From Deltaproteobacteria bacterium (lineage in GTDB: Bacteria > Desulfobacterota > Binatia > UBA9968), in the NCBI GenBank assembly GCA_023250515.1, contig JAHFAO010000010.1:1-34356 (forward strand): 34,356 bases of DNA. Direction: 5' to 3'. This document shows, piece by piece, positions 7,981-16,839 of this stretch. The notes beneath the pieces were generated by a model, which was given only the letters and a program-made list of their open reading frames with translations, was not told the origin of the DNA and did no database searches. Positions within the stretch are counted from its first letter, which is position 1. Every line of letters begins with the position of its first letter. A program made the position numbers and the translations under genes.

Positions 7981-9711
7981 ATGTCTACGATCGCGCTGCC
8001 AAGAAGTGTCAGGGATACCATTCCGCTCTTCCGTGATCCTGCGCTGCTCATCCCTGTAGTAGGGACAGGGGTACTCATCTATTTGGCTATCCTGCCCCTT
8101 TTTATGCTTCTCCTGGGAAGTTTCCAGGCCGAGGTTGCTCCGCGTGAGTTCGTCCTTACATTGAAGAACTATAAGAACGCATATGCCAGCGAGTATACTT
8201 ACTCAACGTTCAAAAACTCGCTTATCTTTGCCGCCGGTTCTTCGGCGCTGACTTTCTTCTTTGGGACTCTGCTGGCATGGCTAGTCGAGCGCACAAACAC
8301 GCCGCTGAGAGTGGTTTTCATTCCGATTGCGGTGGTCCCGCTAATTTTGCCAGGGGTGCTGGAAGCGATTGCTTGGATCTTTCTCCTTAGCCCTAAGTTT
8401 GGTTACATCAATGTGGCATTGATGCACATCTTCGGTTTGGAGTCGGCGCCCTTCAATGTTTTTTCTCTTGGCGGAATGATTTGGGTTCATTCGGTCGGGC
8501 AGGTTCCGCTCGCCTTTCTAATGATGGTGGCGGCATTTAAGTCGATGGACCCTGCGCTCGAAGAATCCGCCATGATGTCCGGCGCTAATACTTCGCAGAC
8601 CCTGCGGCGGATTACGCTTCGTTTGCTCATGCCGACTTCAGCTTCCGTACTCCTCATCCTTTTCGTGCGCACACTGGAGTCTTTTGAAACCCCAGCTCTA
8701 ATTGGTATCCCGGCTCGCATCTATGTTTATACCAGTGAGATTTATCTCGCCTTCAATGAATACCCACCGGACTATGGTCGCGGGGCCGCGCTGGCGGTCG
8801 GCCTGCTCATTCTTAGCGCGGCTGGGGTCTGGCTTTACACGAGATCGACGCGTGAGGGGAAAAAGTTTCAAACCGTGACCGGTAAGGCCTTCAGGCCGCG
8901 TCAATTCGATCTCGGACCCTGGCGTTGGGTCGGTTTCGGATTTCTGATGGTTTATTTCTTGGTAGTCGTGCTTCTTCCCTTCTTAGTTATGCTGTGGGCA
9001 TCGTTTTTGCCATTCTTTGCCACTCCGAGTTCGGATGCCCTTGGAAAACTGACCTTCGAGAATTACCGATATTTGTTTGGTTTTAGGCCGTTTTGGGATG
9101 CGATGCAGAACAGCATCGTTCTAGCGTTAATGAGTGCAACCGTGGCGATGGTACTTACCTCTTTAATTGCCTGGATTGTTTATAAGAGCAGGCTTCCTGG
9201 ATCCTGGGTGCTGGATTTTCTCGCCTTCGTCCCCATTACCGTACCCGGCATAGTTCTTGGCATGGCACTCATCCTGCTTTATGTGGCCTTCCCAATTCCT
9301 ATCTACGGGACCATTTGGGTTTTAATGATCGCCTATGTCACAAGGTACATCCCATACGGGATGCGTTCGGCATCGGGGGCGATTCTGCAGATCCATGGCG
9401 AACTTGAGGAAGCGGCGGCCGCTTCAGGGGCCTCCTGGTGGGAAACTTTTAAGCGGGTCACCCTGCCGCTACTGAGACCCGGATTTGTCGCTGGATGGAT
9501 TTACATCTGTATTGTCTCCTTTCGAGAGTTTTCAACGTCTGTCCTCCTGGCCACCGGAGAGAGCCGAGTGTTGTCGATCTTACTCTTCACTATGTTCGAA
9601 CAGGGACAGGTGACGGTGGTGGCGGCGATCGGCATCTTGATGATCCTGACTCTACTGACCATTGTCGCAGTGTTTTACAAGCTTTCGGGTCGAGTTGGAA
9701 TTCAGACCTAA
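7981..9711 (+). CDS. ABC transporter permease, fused double-domain (FbpB/ThiP type)
   Basis: A 576-residue inner-membrane permease made of two MetI-like halves, about 1-285 and 310-576, joined by a basic cytoplasmic linker (STREGKKFQTVTGKAFRPRQ). Each half contains the EAA loop that contacts the ATPase: EESAMMSGANTSQTLRRITL near residue 195 and EEAAAASGASWWETFKRVTL near 475. About six hydrophobic segments can be seen per half. Fused permeases of this size are usual in iron(III), thiamine and phosphonate importers. The start at ATG 7981 has only a weak AGGGGTC upstream. The ATPase gene follows after 14 nt. Confidence 0.92.
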   Translation: MSTIALPRSVRDTIPLFRDPALLIPVVGTGVLIYLAILPLFMLLLGSFQAEVAPREFVLTLKNYKNAYASEYTYSTFKNSLIFAAGSSALTFFFGTLLAWLVERTNTPLRVVFIPIAVVPLILPGVLEAIAWIFLLSPKFGYINVALMHIFGLESAPFNVFSLGGMIWVHSVGQVPLAFLMMVAAFKSMDPALEESAMMSGANTSQTLRRITLRLLMPTSASVLLILFVRTLESFETPALIGIPARIYVYTSEIYLAFNEYPPDYGRGAALAVGLLILSAAGVWLYTRSTREGKKFQTVTGKAFRPRQFDLGPWRWVGFGFLMVYFLVVVLLPFLVMLWASFLPFFATPSSDALGKLTFENYRYLFGFRPFWDAMQNSIVLALMSATVAMVLTSLIAWIVYKSRLPGSWVLDFLAFVPITVPGIVLGMALILLYVAFPIPIYGTIWVLMIAYVTRYIPYGMRSASGAILQIHGELEEAAAASGASWWETFKRVTLPLLRPGFVAGWIYICIVSFREFSTSVLLATGESRVLSILLFTMFEQGQVTVVAAIGILMILTLLTIVAVFYKLSGRVGIQT

Positions 9712-9725
9712 TCGTGGGATAAGCC

Positions 9726-10826
9726 GTGATCGAAGTTCGCACTCTGGTAAAAACCTTTTCCGAACGTCGTGGCGACCACAGCGTAAAAGCGGTTGACCAG
9801 GTGACTTTTAAAGTCGAGGAGGGACGATTCTATACGCTCCTCGGGCCTTCGGGCTGCGGCAAAACCACGACGCTGCGATGCATCGCTGGACTCGAGAGGC
9901 CCGATTCGGGGGAGATCGAGGTTGCCGGCGCGAAGGTCTACTCGTCGTCGACCGGGGCTTTTCTCCCTGCGTATCGTCGGCCGATTGGGATGGTCTTTCA
10001 GAGCTATGCCATATGGCCTCATCTGACCGTCTTTGAAAATGTCGCGTTCCCCCTACGGGTGGGCAAACAGCGCTTGGGGAGTGGAGAAATCAGCAAAAAG
10101 GTCCGAAACGCGCTCGAACTGGTCGAACTTGGCGGCCTGGAAGAACGCATGGCGACTCAGCTATCGGGCGGACAGCAGCAGCGTCTCGCTCTGGCTCGTG
10201 CGCTTGTTCGCGAGCCCAAGGTGCTTCTGCTTGACGAACCGCTCAGCAATCTTGACGCAAAATTGCGCGAACGGATGAGGGTGGAGTTGCGCGAACTTCA
10301 ACGACGGCTCAGAATAACGACTCTATATGTCACCCACGACCAGATCGAGGCGCTTTCCATGTCCAATGTCGTCGCCGTAATGAGTGCGGGTGTGATTGTG
10401 CAAGAGGGTTCCCCGCGAGAGATCTACATGCACCCGAAAACGCAGTTCGTGGCGCAGTTCATCGGTTCCACGAATCAGTTGTCCGGCAAGGTGCGGAGCG
10501 TTAAGGGAGAAGGGTTGGTTTGCGTGGGCACAGAGGTGGGGGAGATCTCCTGTGGGATGATGGATGATGTCTCTTCCGGATCGGAAGTGGTGGTCGTGGT
10601 TCGGCCGGAAAGTGTAGTGCTGCATCGAAAGAGACCTGCGGAAGCGGCGAATGTGGTTGAGGGTAAAGTGGCGACGGTGATGTTTCTCGGCGAGTATCTG
10701 GACTGCGCCATTGAGCTTGGAAAAGTCGTTCTGCAAACCCACCAGCCGCACTCCTTAGACGTGCACCGTGGAGAAACAGTCTGGGTAGAATTGCCGCCGG
10801 GCGAGTGCATGGCCCTACCCCAGTAA
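9726..10826 (+). CDS. ABC transporter ATP-binding protein (FbpC/PotA type)
   Basis: A 366-residue ATPase that powers the importer from the cytoplasmic side. It starts at GTG 9726. Walker A is GPSGCGKTT (40-48, Lys46), the Q-loop is MVFQSYA with Gln92, the signature is LSGGQQQR (146-153), Walker B is LLLDEP (167-172) and the H-loop is YVTHDQ. Beyond residue 240 is a TOBE domain (FIGSTNQLSGKV, VVVVRPESVVLH, MFLGEYLDCAIELG), as in the MalK/PotA/FbpC subfamily. It is the last gene of the operon with the double permease and two binding proteins. It ends 76 nt before a palindromic repeat element. Confidence 0.94.
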   Translation: MIEVRTLVKTFSERRGDHSVKAVDQVTFKVEEGRFYTLLGPSGCGKTTTLRCIAGLERPDSGEIEVAGAKVYSSSTGAFLPAYRRPIGMVFQSYAIWPHLTVFENVAFPLRVGKQRLGSGEISKKVRNALELVELGGLEERMATQLSGGQQQRLALARALVREPKVLLLDEPLSNLDAKLRERMRVELRELQRRLRITTLYVTHDQIEALSMSNVVAVMSAGVIVQEGSPREIYMHPKTQFVAQFIGSTNQLSGKVRSVKGEGLVCVGTEVGEISCGMMDDVSSGSEVVVVVRPESVVLHRKRPAEAANVVEGKVATVMFLGEYLDCAIELGKVVLQTHQPHSLDVHRGETVWVELPPGECMALPQ

Positions 10827-10902
10827 CAGTCAGTTCTCGATGACAGTTTCCAAGAATTACCCAGTCTCCGTCTTTCCCGCCAGCGGTTTCTTCCATCTAG
10901 AT

Positions 10903-11140
10903 GCTGTTGAAAAGTGCTTTGCATGCTTCGACCCTTCGACTTGGGCTCAGGACAGGCTCCCTCGACTGCGCCTTTAGTCCCGAGCTTGTCGAGGGATCAG
11001 CATGAACGGACATGGGTTGCTCCGTTCGCCCTGAGCCCCTTCGACATTCCTAGCCGTTCGTCCTGAGACCTGTCGAAGGAAACGGCTGGCCCTGCTCAGG
11101 ACAGGCTAGTCGAAGGGTGAACGGAGAGTTTTTCAACAGT
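10903..11140. mobile_element. MITE-like palindromic element with CTGTTGAAAA ends
   Basis: The 359-nt gap between the ATPase and glutathione reductase genes (10827-11185) has no gene. It holds a 238-nt element with inverted ends: CTGTTGAAAA at 10905-10914 region on the left and TTTTCAACAG at 11130-11139 on the right. TCTAG occurs immediately outside each end (10896-10900 and 11144-11148), which looks like a target duplication. The interior is a chain of inverted CTTCGAC and GCTCAGG motifs (for example CCCTTCGAC, CCCCTTCGAC, GTCGAAGG, CCTGAGC) that would fold strongly. It encodes no transposase, so it would be a non-autonomous element. It lies between convergent genes, where it could also end transcription. 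Confidence 0.55.
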
Positions 11141-11185
11141 CCGTCTAGTCCTGAAATAAACTTGAAGGGGTCGAAAGACTCGATT

Positions 11186-12547
11186 CTAAGCTGGCTCGGG
11201 CAGTTTGCTGCGCATGGTCACGAACTCTTCGGCTGCGGTCGGATGAATGCCGATGGTCGCATCAAACTGCGCCTTGGTGGCCCCACAGGTTATCGCCACA
11301 CTTAGGCCCTGTATGATCTCGCCCGCTTCTGGACCTACCATATGACAACCGATGACACGGTCCGTAGCCTGATCAACGATGAGCTTCATCATGGTGAGCT
11401 CGTCACGACCGGTCAAAGTATGTTTTAACGGTCTAAAGGTGGTCTTATAGACGTCGATCTTCCCATATCGCTCGCGGGCCTGCCTTTCGGTAAGACCCAC
11501 TGTGCCGACATTCGGAAGGCTAAAGACAGCAGACGGCACATTGGCATAGTTTGGCCTCGTGGGATTGTTATTGAAAAGGGTCTCAGCCACGGCCCGGCCT
11601 TCGGCGATAGCAACCGGCGTCAGATTGCGCCGGTCTGTGCAATCGCCAATGGCATAGACGCTGGATGCGGTCGACCGCGAATACCCATCCACGACCACAG
11701 CGCCCTTTCCGTTCATCTCGACTCCGACCTTCTCCAGACCCAAGGCCCGGGTATTAGGTAATCGACCTGTGGCAAACATGATTTGGCCCGCCTCCAGCGC
11801 CATTCCTCCGGTAAGGCTAGCACGTATGCCGTCTTTGACTTTTTCGATCTTTTCAATTTGGGTATTGAAGCGCAGGTCGATACCTCTCTTTTTCATCTCT
11901 GCTGCCAGCGCCGCACGCACATCATCGTCGAAACCGCGAAGAAACAACTGACCGCGGTGAACCTGCGTTACCCGCGCGCCAAGGCCATGGAAGATGCCGG
12001 CGAACTCGACGCCGACATAACCGCCGCCGACGACGATGACACGTTCAGGAAGTGCCGGAAGAAAGAACGCTTCATTAGAGGTGATGGCATGTTCGGATCC
12101 TGGAATCTCCGGCACTGTGGGCCAGGCCCCTGTGGCGACTAAAATGTGCTCGGCGGTATACCGCTTTTGGTCGACGACGACGGTATGCGGGTCAAGAATT
12201 TGAGCATGCCCATCAAGGATCGTGACACCAGCCTCATCGAGTAGTTTTCGGTAAACACGGTTCAGCCGCTCTATTTCAGCATTCTTATTAGCGATCAGCC
12301 TGGTCCAATGGATACGCCGCTCCCCAACGGTCCACCCGAAGCCAGCCGCATCTTCGAAATCCTCACTGAAATGGGCCGCGTACACGAGAAGCTTCTTGGG
12401 GATGCAGCCGACATTGACGCAGGTGCCACCTAGGTAACGCTCCTCCGCAATGGCTACCTTGGCGCCATAAGAGGCCGCTACCCGACTTGCGCGGACACCG
12501 CCGGATCCAGCACCGATCGTGAACAAATCATAGTCGTATCTGGCCAT
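11186..12547 (-). CDS. gor: Glutathione-disulfide reductase
   Basis: A 453-residue FAD-dependent pyridine nucleotide-disulfide oxidoreductase that reduces oxidised glutathione with NADPH in the cytosol. Visible parts are the FAD dinucleotide motif GAGSGG (12-17), the redox pair GGTCVNVGCIPKK (Cys43, Cys48), the second dinucleotide motif VVGGGYVGVEFA, Arg in VHRGQLFLRGFD suggesting NADPH preference, the ATGRLPNT segment, GDCTD, and the C-terminal HPTAAEE (His435, Glu440) of the partner active site. The ATG at 12547 follows GGAAGG and begins at the usual MARYDYDLF; an ATG at 12628 would add 27 residues with no family match. Mycothione and trypanothione reductases are alternatives. A glutathione S-transferase gene at 32.1 kb supports glutathione use. 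Confidence 0.9.
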   Translation of the reverse strand: MARYDYDLFTIGAGSGGVRASRVAASYGAKVAIAEERYLGGTCVNVGCIPKKLLVYAAHFSEDFEDAAGFGWTVGERRIHWTRLIANKNAEIERLNRVYRKLLDEAGVTILDGHAQILDPHTVVVDQKRYTAEHILVATGAWPTVPEIPGSEHAITSNEAFFLPALPERVIVVGGGYVGVEFAGIFHGLGARVTQVHRGQLFLRGFDDDVRAALAAEMKKRGIDLRFNTQIEKIEKVKDGIRASLTGGMALEAGQIMFATGRLPNTRALGLEKVGVEMNGKGAVVVDGYSRSTASSVYAIGDCTDRRNLTPVAIAEGRAVAETLFNNNPTRPNYANVPSAVFSLPNVGTVGLTERQARERYGKIDVYKTTFRPLKHTLTGRDELTMMKLIVDQATDRVIGCHMVGPEAGEIIQGLSVAITCGATKAQFDATIGIHPTAAEEFVTMRSKLPEPA

Positions 12548-12628
12548 ATTCCTTGAGCCTTCCTTGCTTATGGTATAGTTCCCATAATAGTGAGCGCTGC
12601 CCTTTTCCTCAACAGAAAAAGTTGACAT

Positions 12629-12653
12629 GAAAGCTCCTAATCGGATAGCTTTC
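12629..12653. promoter_or_regulatory. Inverted repeat and TTGACA in the gor/NMT1-like divergent spacer
   Basis: A perfect 7-bp inverted repeat GAAAGCT (12629-12635) and AGCTTTC (12647-12653) with an 11-nt centre lies between the divergent genes. A TTGACA at 12622-12627 is positioned to serve the rightward gene, with TAGCTT (12646-12651) as a poor -10 inside the right arm. The arrangement would suit an operator overlapping a promoter. No regulator gene is adjacent. Confidence 0.35.
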
Positions 12654-12682
12654 TTTCAGCTAAAACAGTAGGAGATAGTTCC

Positions 12683-13603
12683 ATGCGAATCGCTGTACCC
12701 GATCTGATATCCAACTCATACTTTCCAGCTATTGCCGCTGTAGAGCTCGGATTCTTTAAATCCGAGGGCTTGGACGCAACCAAGGTCGAGCTCCTATTCC
12801 CTGTGCCCAAGACTATGGAGGCACTTCGGGATGGAGAGCTAGATTTCGTAGCCGGCTCCGCGCACGCCACATTGACGGCCTTCCGGGATTGGAACGGCGC
12901 CAGGCTTCTAGTCGCCCTGGCGCAAAGGATGTACTGGCTCCTGGTACTCCGAGCGGATCTCAAGGCCAAGCGCGGGGATGTTAACTCGGTCAAGGGCCTT
13001 CGCATCGGAGCCGCGCCGGGCGTGGACTTCGGCCTTAAGCGCCTTCTTGTCGAAGCAGGCATAGATATAGAACGGGTGCAGATCGGCCCCATCCCAGGAG
13101 CGACCGGCTCGGGCGTCTCCTTCGGAATCTCCGCGGCCAGGGCGCTTGAAGAGGGAAAGCTGGATGGCTTTTGGGCCAACGCCATGGGAGCCGAGATCGC
13201 CGTGCGCAAGGGCATCGGTACGATTGTCCTGGATGTCCGGCGCGGCGACGGACCGCCAGGGGCCCTTTACTACACTTTTCCTGCGCTGGTCACTACCGAA
13301 AAGAAGCTCGAGAAGGAGCCTGAGTCGGTAGGGGGCGCCATACGGGCAATCGTCAAGGCACAGAAAATACTTAGGGAAAACCCCTCGCTCGCGACAGAAG
13401 TGGGACAAAAGATCTACCCTCCCACCGAGGCAGGGCTTATCGCAGAGCTTATTAAGCGCGACCTTCCCTATTACGATCCGGTAATTTCCGAAGAGGTTGT
13501 GACGAGAATGAACCGTTTTGCCCAAGATGTTGGGCTTCTCTCCGGGCCGGTTCCCTACGATCAGGTCGTTGCCACCCGCTTCCGCCACCTATGGAAAGAG
13601 TAA
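12683..13603 (+). CDS. NMT1/SsuA-like substrate-binding protein lacking a signal peptide
   Basis: A 306-residue protein of the NMT1/THI5-like, type II periplasmic-binding fold. It begins MRIAVPDLISNSYFPAIAAV, the first strand of the mature domain, followed by ELGFFKSEGLDATKV (26-40), ALRDGELDFVAGSAHATL (about 51-68), VKGLRIGAAPG (about 108-118) and LEEGKLDGFWANAMGAEIAVRKG (about 154-176). Most relatives are exported, but this one has no signal peptide; the ATG at 12683 is backed by TAGGAGAT and there is no room for a leader in frame before the spacer. It may therefore act in the cytosol as a sensor or an enzyme. No permease or ATPase gene is adjacent. The ferritin-like gene follows 46 nt later. 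Confidence 0.75.
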   Translation: MRIAVPDLISNSYFPAIAAVELGFFKSEGLDATKVELLFPVPKTMEALRDGELDFVAGSAHATLTAFRDWNGARLLVALAQRMYWLLVLRADLKAKRGDVNSVKGLRIGAAPGVDFGLKRLLVEAGIDIERVQIGPIPGATGSGVSFGISAARALEEGKLDGFWANAMGAEIAVRKGIGTIVLDVRRGDGPPGALYYTFPALVTTEKKLEKEPESVGGAIRAIVKAQKILRENPSLATEVGQKIYPPTEAGLIAELIKRDLPYYDPVISEEVVTRMNRFAQDVGLLSGPVPYDQVVATRFRHLWKE

Positions 13604-13649
13604 GGGAGCGAGTTAGGGAAGACCAAAAGCATTTCCAAAGGAGAAAAAG

Positions 13650-14318
13650 ATGACCGGTCAAGAGTTTATTGGCTATCTCTACCGCAAGTACTATCCCGAA
13701 CTTGAGGGTCCCATCCTAGCTGTGCGAAAGGCCCTGGCCGAACTGGACCCTCAAAGTCCTTCCTTCCTCTCACTAATGCAAAGGCAAGCCAAAAGAGAGC
13801 TAAGGCATGCCTTAGCTTTTACCAAGGCGCTTCTGCAATATCCAGAACTCGACCATCATGAGCGGGCAGAGATCGCCGAACAGGCGGCCGATGAATACAA
13901 GCACCATGCCCTGATCAAGGATTATCTGAGGAGCCGAGGCGCGGATGTGGAAGATATTCCCGCAGATGCCTATGATTCCTATTTCGGCCAGTTTCTATCA
14001 GGGGATGTGGAGGCTTTCCGGCTTTGCAACATAGCGGAAAAATCGGCTGTGGTCTTTATGATTCATCTAAGCACTGTATCAAAGGATCCAGAGGTAAGAA
14101 GACTTGCAGCAGAGATCATCGGAGATGAAGAGGGTCATGAGGATAGGGTAAGAGAGAAGCTCGCCAGGGTAGCCGAAGACGAAAGAAGACGGGAATTCTT
14201 AGAGAGGCATTTTGTCCAAAGCTGGGCGTCGCAAAAGGAAGGGGTCTTTCTTGAAGCAAAGGAGCTCGGCATAGATCTCGATAAGGTTCTGGCAGAGTTT
14301 AGACAAGGAGGAAAGTAA
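13650..14318 (+). CDS. Ferritin-like (diiron) domain protein
   Basis: A 222-residue, mostly helical soluble protein with the ligand pattern of a ferritin-like diiron site: Glu50-x2-His53, Glu82-x2-His85 (followed by His86), Glu130, and Glu160-x2-His163. These sit on four predicted helices, as expected for the fold. The closest general types I can name are iron-containing redox enzymes, TenA/CADD-like proteins and rubrerythrin-like proteins, and the sequence does not let me choose among them. AAAGGAGAAAAAG precedes the ATG, so expression is well supported. It probably shares a transcript with the NMT1-like gene upstream and with radA, 23 nt downstream. Role unknown; oxidation or hydroxylation chemistry or iron handling are possible. 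Confidence 0.65.
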   Translation: MTGQEFIGYLYRKYYPELEGPILAVRKALAELDPQSPSFLSLMQRQAKRELRHALAFTKALLQYPELDHHERAEIAEQAADEYKHHALIKDYLRSRGADVEDIPADAYDSYFGQFLSGDVEAFRLCNIAEKSAVVFMIHLSTVSKDPEVRRLAAEIIGDEEGHEDRVREKLARVAEDERRREFLERHFVQSWASQKEGVFLEAKELGIDLDKVLAEFRQGGK

Positions 14319-14341
14319 ATATAAAAGAGTAGTAACTTATC

Positions 14342-15703
14342 ATGGCTAAAACCAAGGTCGTCTATGCTTGTCAGAGCTGCGGCTATCAGTCGCCCAAGTG
14401 GCTTGGTAAATGTCCCGACTGCAATCAGTGGAACACATTGGTCGAGGAGAGGATCGAGCGCCCCTCACATGCCCGCGAAGAGCTCACTCTCGGAACGAAG
14501 GAAGATCCATCACCGATTCCCGAGATCTCAACGGCTGAGGAGGGTAGGGTTCTTTCTGGGATCGGTGAGTTTGACCGCGTCCTGGGCGGGGGTCTAGTCC
14601 CAGGATCGGTCATCCTAATCGGCGGGGATCCCGGGATAGGAAAATCAACTCTCCTCCTACAAGCCTTCGATGCACTGAGCCAAAGGGGACTCACCTGTCT
14701 CTACGTTTCCGGAGAGGAGTCACAGAGACAGATCAAGATGCGCGCAGAAAGGCTCGGTGTCACTTCCCCTAACCTTCTTATTCTCAGCGAAACCTCCCTG
14801 GAGAGGGTCATTGACCATATCAGAAAGATCAAGCCCTCTGTCCTGGTTATCGACTCGATCCAAACCATCTTTTCCCCTTCCCTTCCCTCAGCGCCTGGAA
14901 GCATCAGCCAGGTAAGAGAGAGTTCAGGCTCCATTATCATCTTGGCGAAAAAAGGTGGCCTCAGCGCCTTTCTCATCGGTCATGTCACTAAAGACGGATC
15001 GATCGCGGGTCCCAGGGTACTCGAGCACATGGTCGATACCGTCCTCTATTTTGAAGGGGAGAGGGGCCACAACTTTCGCATCCTAAGGGCGGTCAAGAAC
15101 CGCTTTGGCTCCACCAACGAGATTGGTGTCTTTGAGATGAAAGAGGCAGGTCTTCGCGAGGTCAACAATCCCTCGGAGCTCTTCCTCTCTGAGAGGCCGC
15201 TTCAGGTTCCCGGATCCACGGTCGTTTGCAGCATGGAGGGGACGCGCCCCATCTTGGTTGAGCTTCAGGCATTAGTGAGCCCTTCCTTTTTAGCCGTGCC
15301 TCGGCGCACTACCATCGGTGTCGATCACAACCGGGTAGCCCTTCTGGTAGCCGTCCTGGAGAAAAAGATGGGAGCGAAGTTGTTCAATCAAGACATCTTC
15401 GTCAATGTAGCCGGAGGGGTCTACGTAGACGAGCCGGCGGTCGATCTCGGGATTATCGCTGCCGTCGCTTCAAGCTATCAAGAAAAAGCAGTCGAACCTA
15501 AGACCGTTCTCTTCGGCGAGGTAGGTTTGGCTGGTGAGATCCGGGGCATCGCTCAGGCTGAAGCACGCGTCAAAGAGGCCGGGAAATTGGGATTTAAGCG
15601 CTGCATCCTTCCCTTAAGCAATAGTCGCCAGTTGAGTCACATTAAAAATCCAGAGTTGATTGGAGTCGGTTCGTTGGCTGAGTGCTGGGAGATCTTGTTT
15701 TAG
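14342..15703 (+). CDS. radA: DNA repair protein RadA (Sms)
   Basis: A 453-residue RecA-related branch-migration helicase that acts in recombinational repair. In order: the N-terminal zinc finger CQSCG...CPDC (Cys10, 13, 24, 27), Walker A GGDPGIGKST (94-103, Lys101), Walker B VLVIDSIQT (Asp171), the RadA-specific KNRFG (252-256) and the C-terminal Lon-protease-like domain (about 285-453) with FVNVAGGVYVDEPAVDLG and LFGEVGLAGEIR. The catalytic Ser of Lon is absent, as usual in RadA. The ATG at 14342 has little Shine-Dalgarno signal; GGAGG lies 20-30 nt upstream at the end of the previous gene, so translational coupling is possible. It converges on the amidohydrolase gene with only 23 nt between the stop codons. 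Confidence 0.96.
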   Translation: MAKTKVVYACQSCGYQSPKWLGKCPDCNQWNTLVEERIERPSHAREELTLGTKEDPSPIPEISTAEEGRVLSGIGEFDRVLGGGLVPGSVILIGGDPGIGKSTLLLQAFDALSQRGLTCLYVSGEESQRQIKMRAERLGVTSPNLLILSETSLERVIDHIRKIKPSVLVIDSIQTIFSPSLPSAPGSISQVRESSGSIIILAKKGGLSAFLIGHVTKDGSIAGPRVLEHMVDTVLYFEGERGHNFRILRAVKNRFGSTNEIGVFEMKEAGLREVNNPSELFLSERPLQVPGSTVVCSMEGTRPILVELQALVSPSFLAVPRRTTIGVDHNRVALLVAVLEKKMGAKLFNQDIFVNVAGGVYVDEPAVDLGIIAAVASSYQEKAVEPKTVLFGEVGLAGEIRGIAQAEARVKEAGKLGFKRCILPLSNSRQLSHIKNPELIGVGSLAECWEILF

Positions 15704-15726
15704 CTGGACCTCACCTCCAAGGGCGC

Positions 15727-16839
15727 TTATTCTTTCAGTTTGTATAACTGATGGGCGTTATCACGTCCGATTTTGCGTGCAAGATCCGCTGGTAGTCTTG
15801 ACAAGAAATCGAGCATTCTCTTGCGAATAAAAGACCCCCTTTGGGCGAAAAGCAGTCCTGGCCCTGAACCCCGCAGCAAGGGTGAAGCAAAGAACTGGTC
15901 CCCGCCGATAACGAACCGGTCTGGAAAATCCCTAAACAGATCCATCCATGCGGGCTTGATCTGACCTCCCGAATCAAAGACCAGGTTCCGGGGCACACCG
16001 CCTCCGATCCTGAGACTCATATATAGGTTGGGATGCTTTCTTAGCAACTGCCGGCTCAGAGAAACCGTCCAATGCCCGAGAAAATCCGAGCCGGCATGGG
16101 CCCAGACGACCTTGGCCTTCCGGTTATGCGCCAGGAACCGTTCAAAGGAAGCCCGGTTGGCGCGCAGGATTGATGGATTGGGGGGCGAGCTAAACCTACT
16201 CGGCAGGTCCATGTCCTCCGTAACGAGATCGAGGTGGAAGTCAATGACAACATCATAGCGTGCCGCTCTATCAGCCAGGACCAAAAAGAGCGGATGATCC
16301 GCAGGTACGGACTCATAGGGATGGCCCGCCGTATGGGAGAGATGATGTGCAGTCATTTCACCAAAGCCAACCGCACCTGCCCGGATAATTTCATCAGCCG
16401 TGGCTTCGAATCGGCGCCTGACCGGGTCCTCTAGATGGATCTCGCCTGCGGCATCTTGAATCATCGGATTCAAAGTTCCACCTCCACCTAAGAAAGCAAA
16501 ACGACCGGGATATTTTCTGATAGCAGAGATAAAGCTATCGTAATCGTGCAATGCCGGCATTCCGCTTACCTGAGGGGGAGGCATAACTACGCTCTTCTTG
16601 ATGCCTGCTTCATCCATCGCCTTTACTGCTGCTTTCACGGTTCTTTCATAGTCCGCGTTCGCTCCTCTTCCCCCTATCAGGTGGACATGAACATCTATCC
16701 ATTCAATCTTGCCAGCAGGATCGGCTTGCTGCGGAATTGCACGGCTCAACAGCGAAAAGAAAAGGAGGGCTCCAATGATCGTCGGAACTAGAGGTAGAGA
16801 GTTCTGGGTCCAACTTTTATCTGACCCACTCATCGTCAT
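15727..16839 (-). CDS. Exported amidohydrolase-family (TIM-barrel metal-dependent) hydrolase
   Basis: A 370-residue protein with an N-terminal hydrophobic segment (about 16-33, LPLVPTIIGALLFFSLLSRA) that is probably a signal peptide. The remainder is an amidohydrolase-2 type barrel: IDVHVHLIGG (about 47-56) with the HxH metal site, KSVVMPPPQ, GAVGFGEMTAHH, VIDFHLDL, KVVWAHAGSDF, and GGDQFF near the end where the last metal-binding Asp lies. The substrate is unknown. Two start codons, ATG 16839 and ATG 16833, are two codons apart; neither has a Shine-Dalgarno, and the first is inside a perfect inverted repeat. Its neighbours (radA and a toxin-antitoxin locus) give no functional clue. Confidence 0.78.
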   Translation of the reverse strand: MTMSGSDKSWTQNSLPLVPTIIGALLFFSLLSRAIPQQADPAGKIEWIDVHVHLIGGRGANADYERTVKAAVKAMDEAGIKKSVVMPPPQVSGMPALHDYDSFISAIRKYPGRFAFLGGGGTLNPMIQDAAGEIHLEDPVRRRFEATADEIIRAGAVGFGEMTAHHLSHTAGHPYESVPADHPLFLVLADRAARYDVVIDFHLDLVTEDMDLPSRFSSPPNPSILRANRASFERFLAHNRKAKVVWAHAGSDFLGHWTVSLSRQLLRKHPNLYMSLRIGGGVPRNLVFDSGGQIKPAWMDLFRDFPDRFVIGGDQFFASPLLRGSGPGLLFAQRGSFIRKRMLDFLSRLPADLARKIGRDNAHQLYKLKE

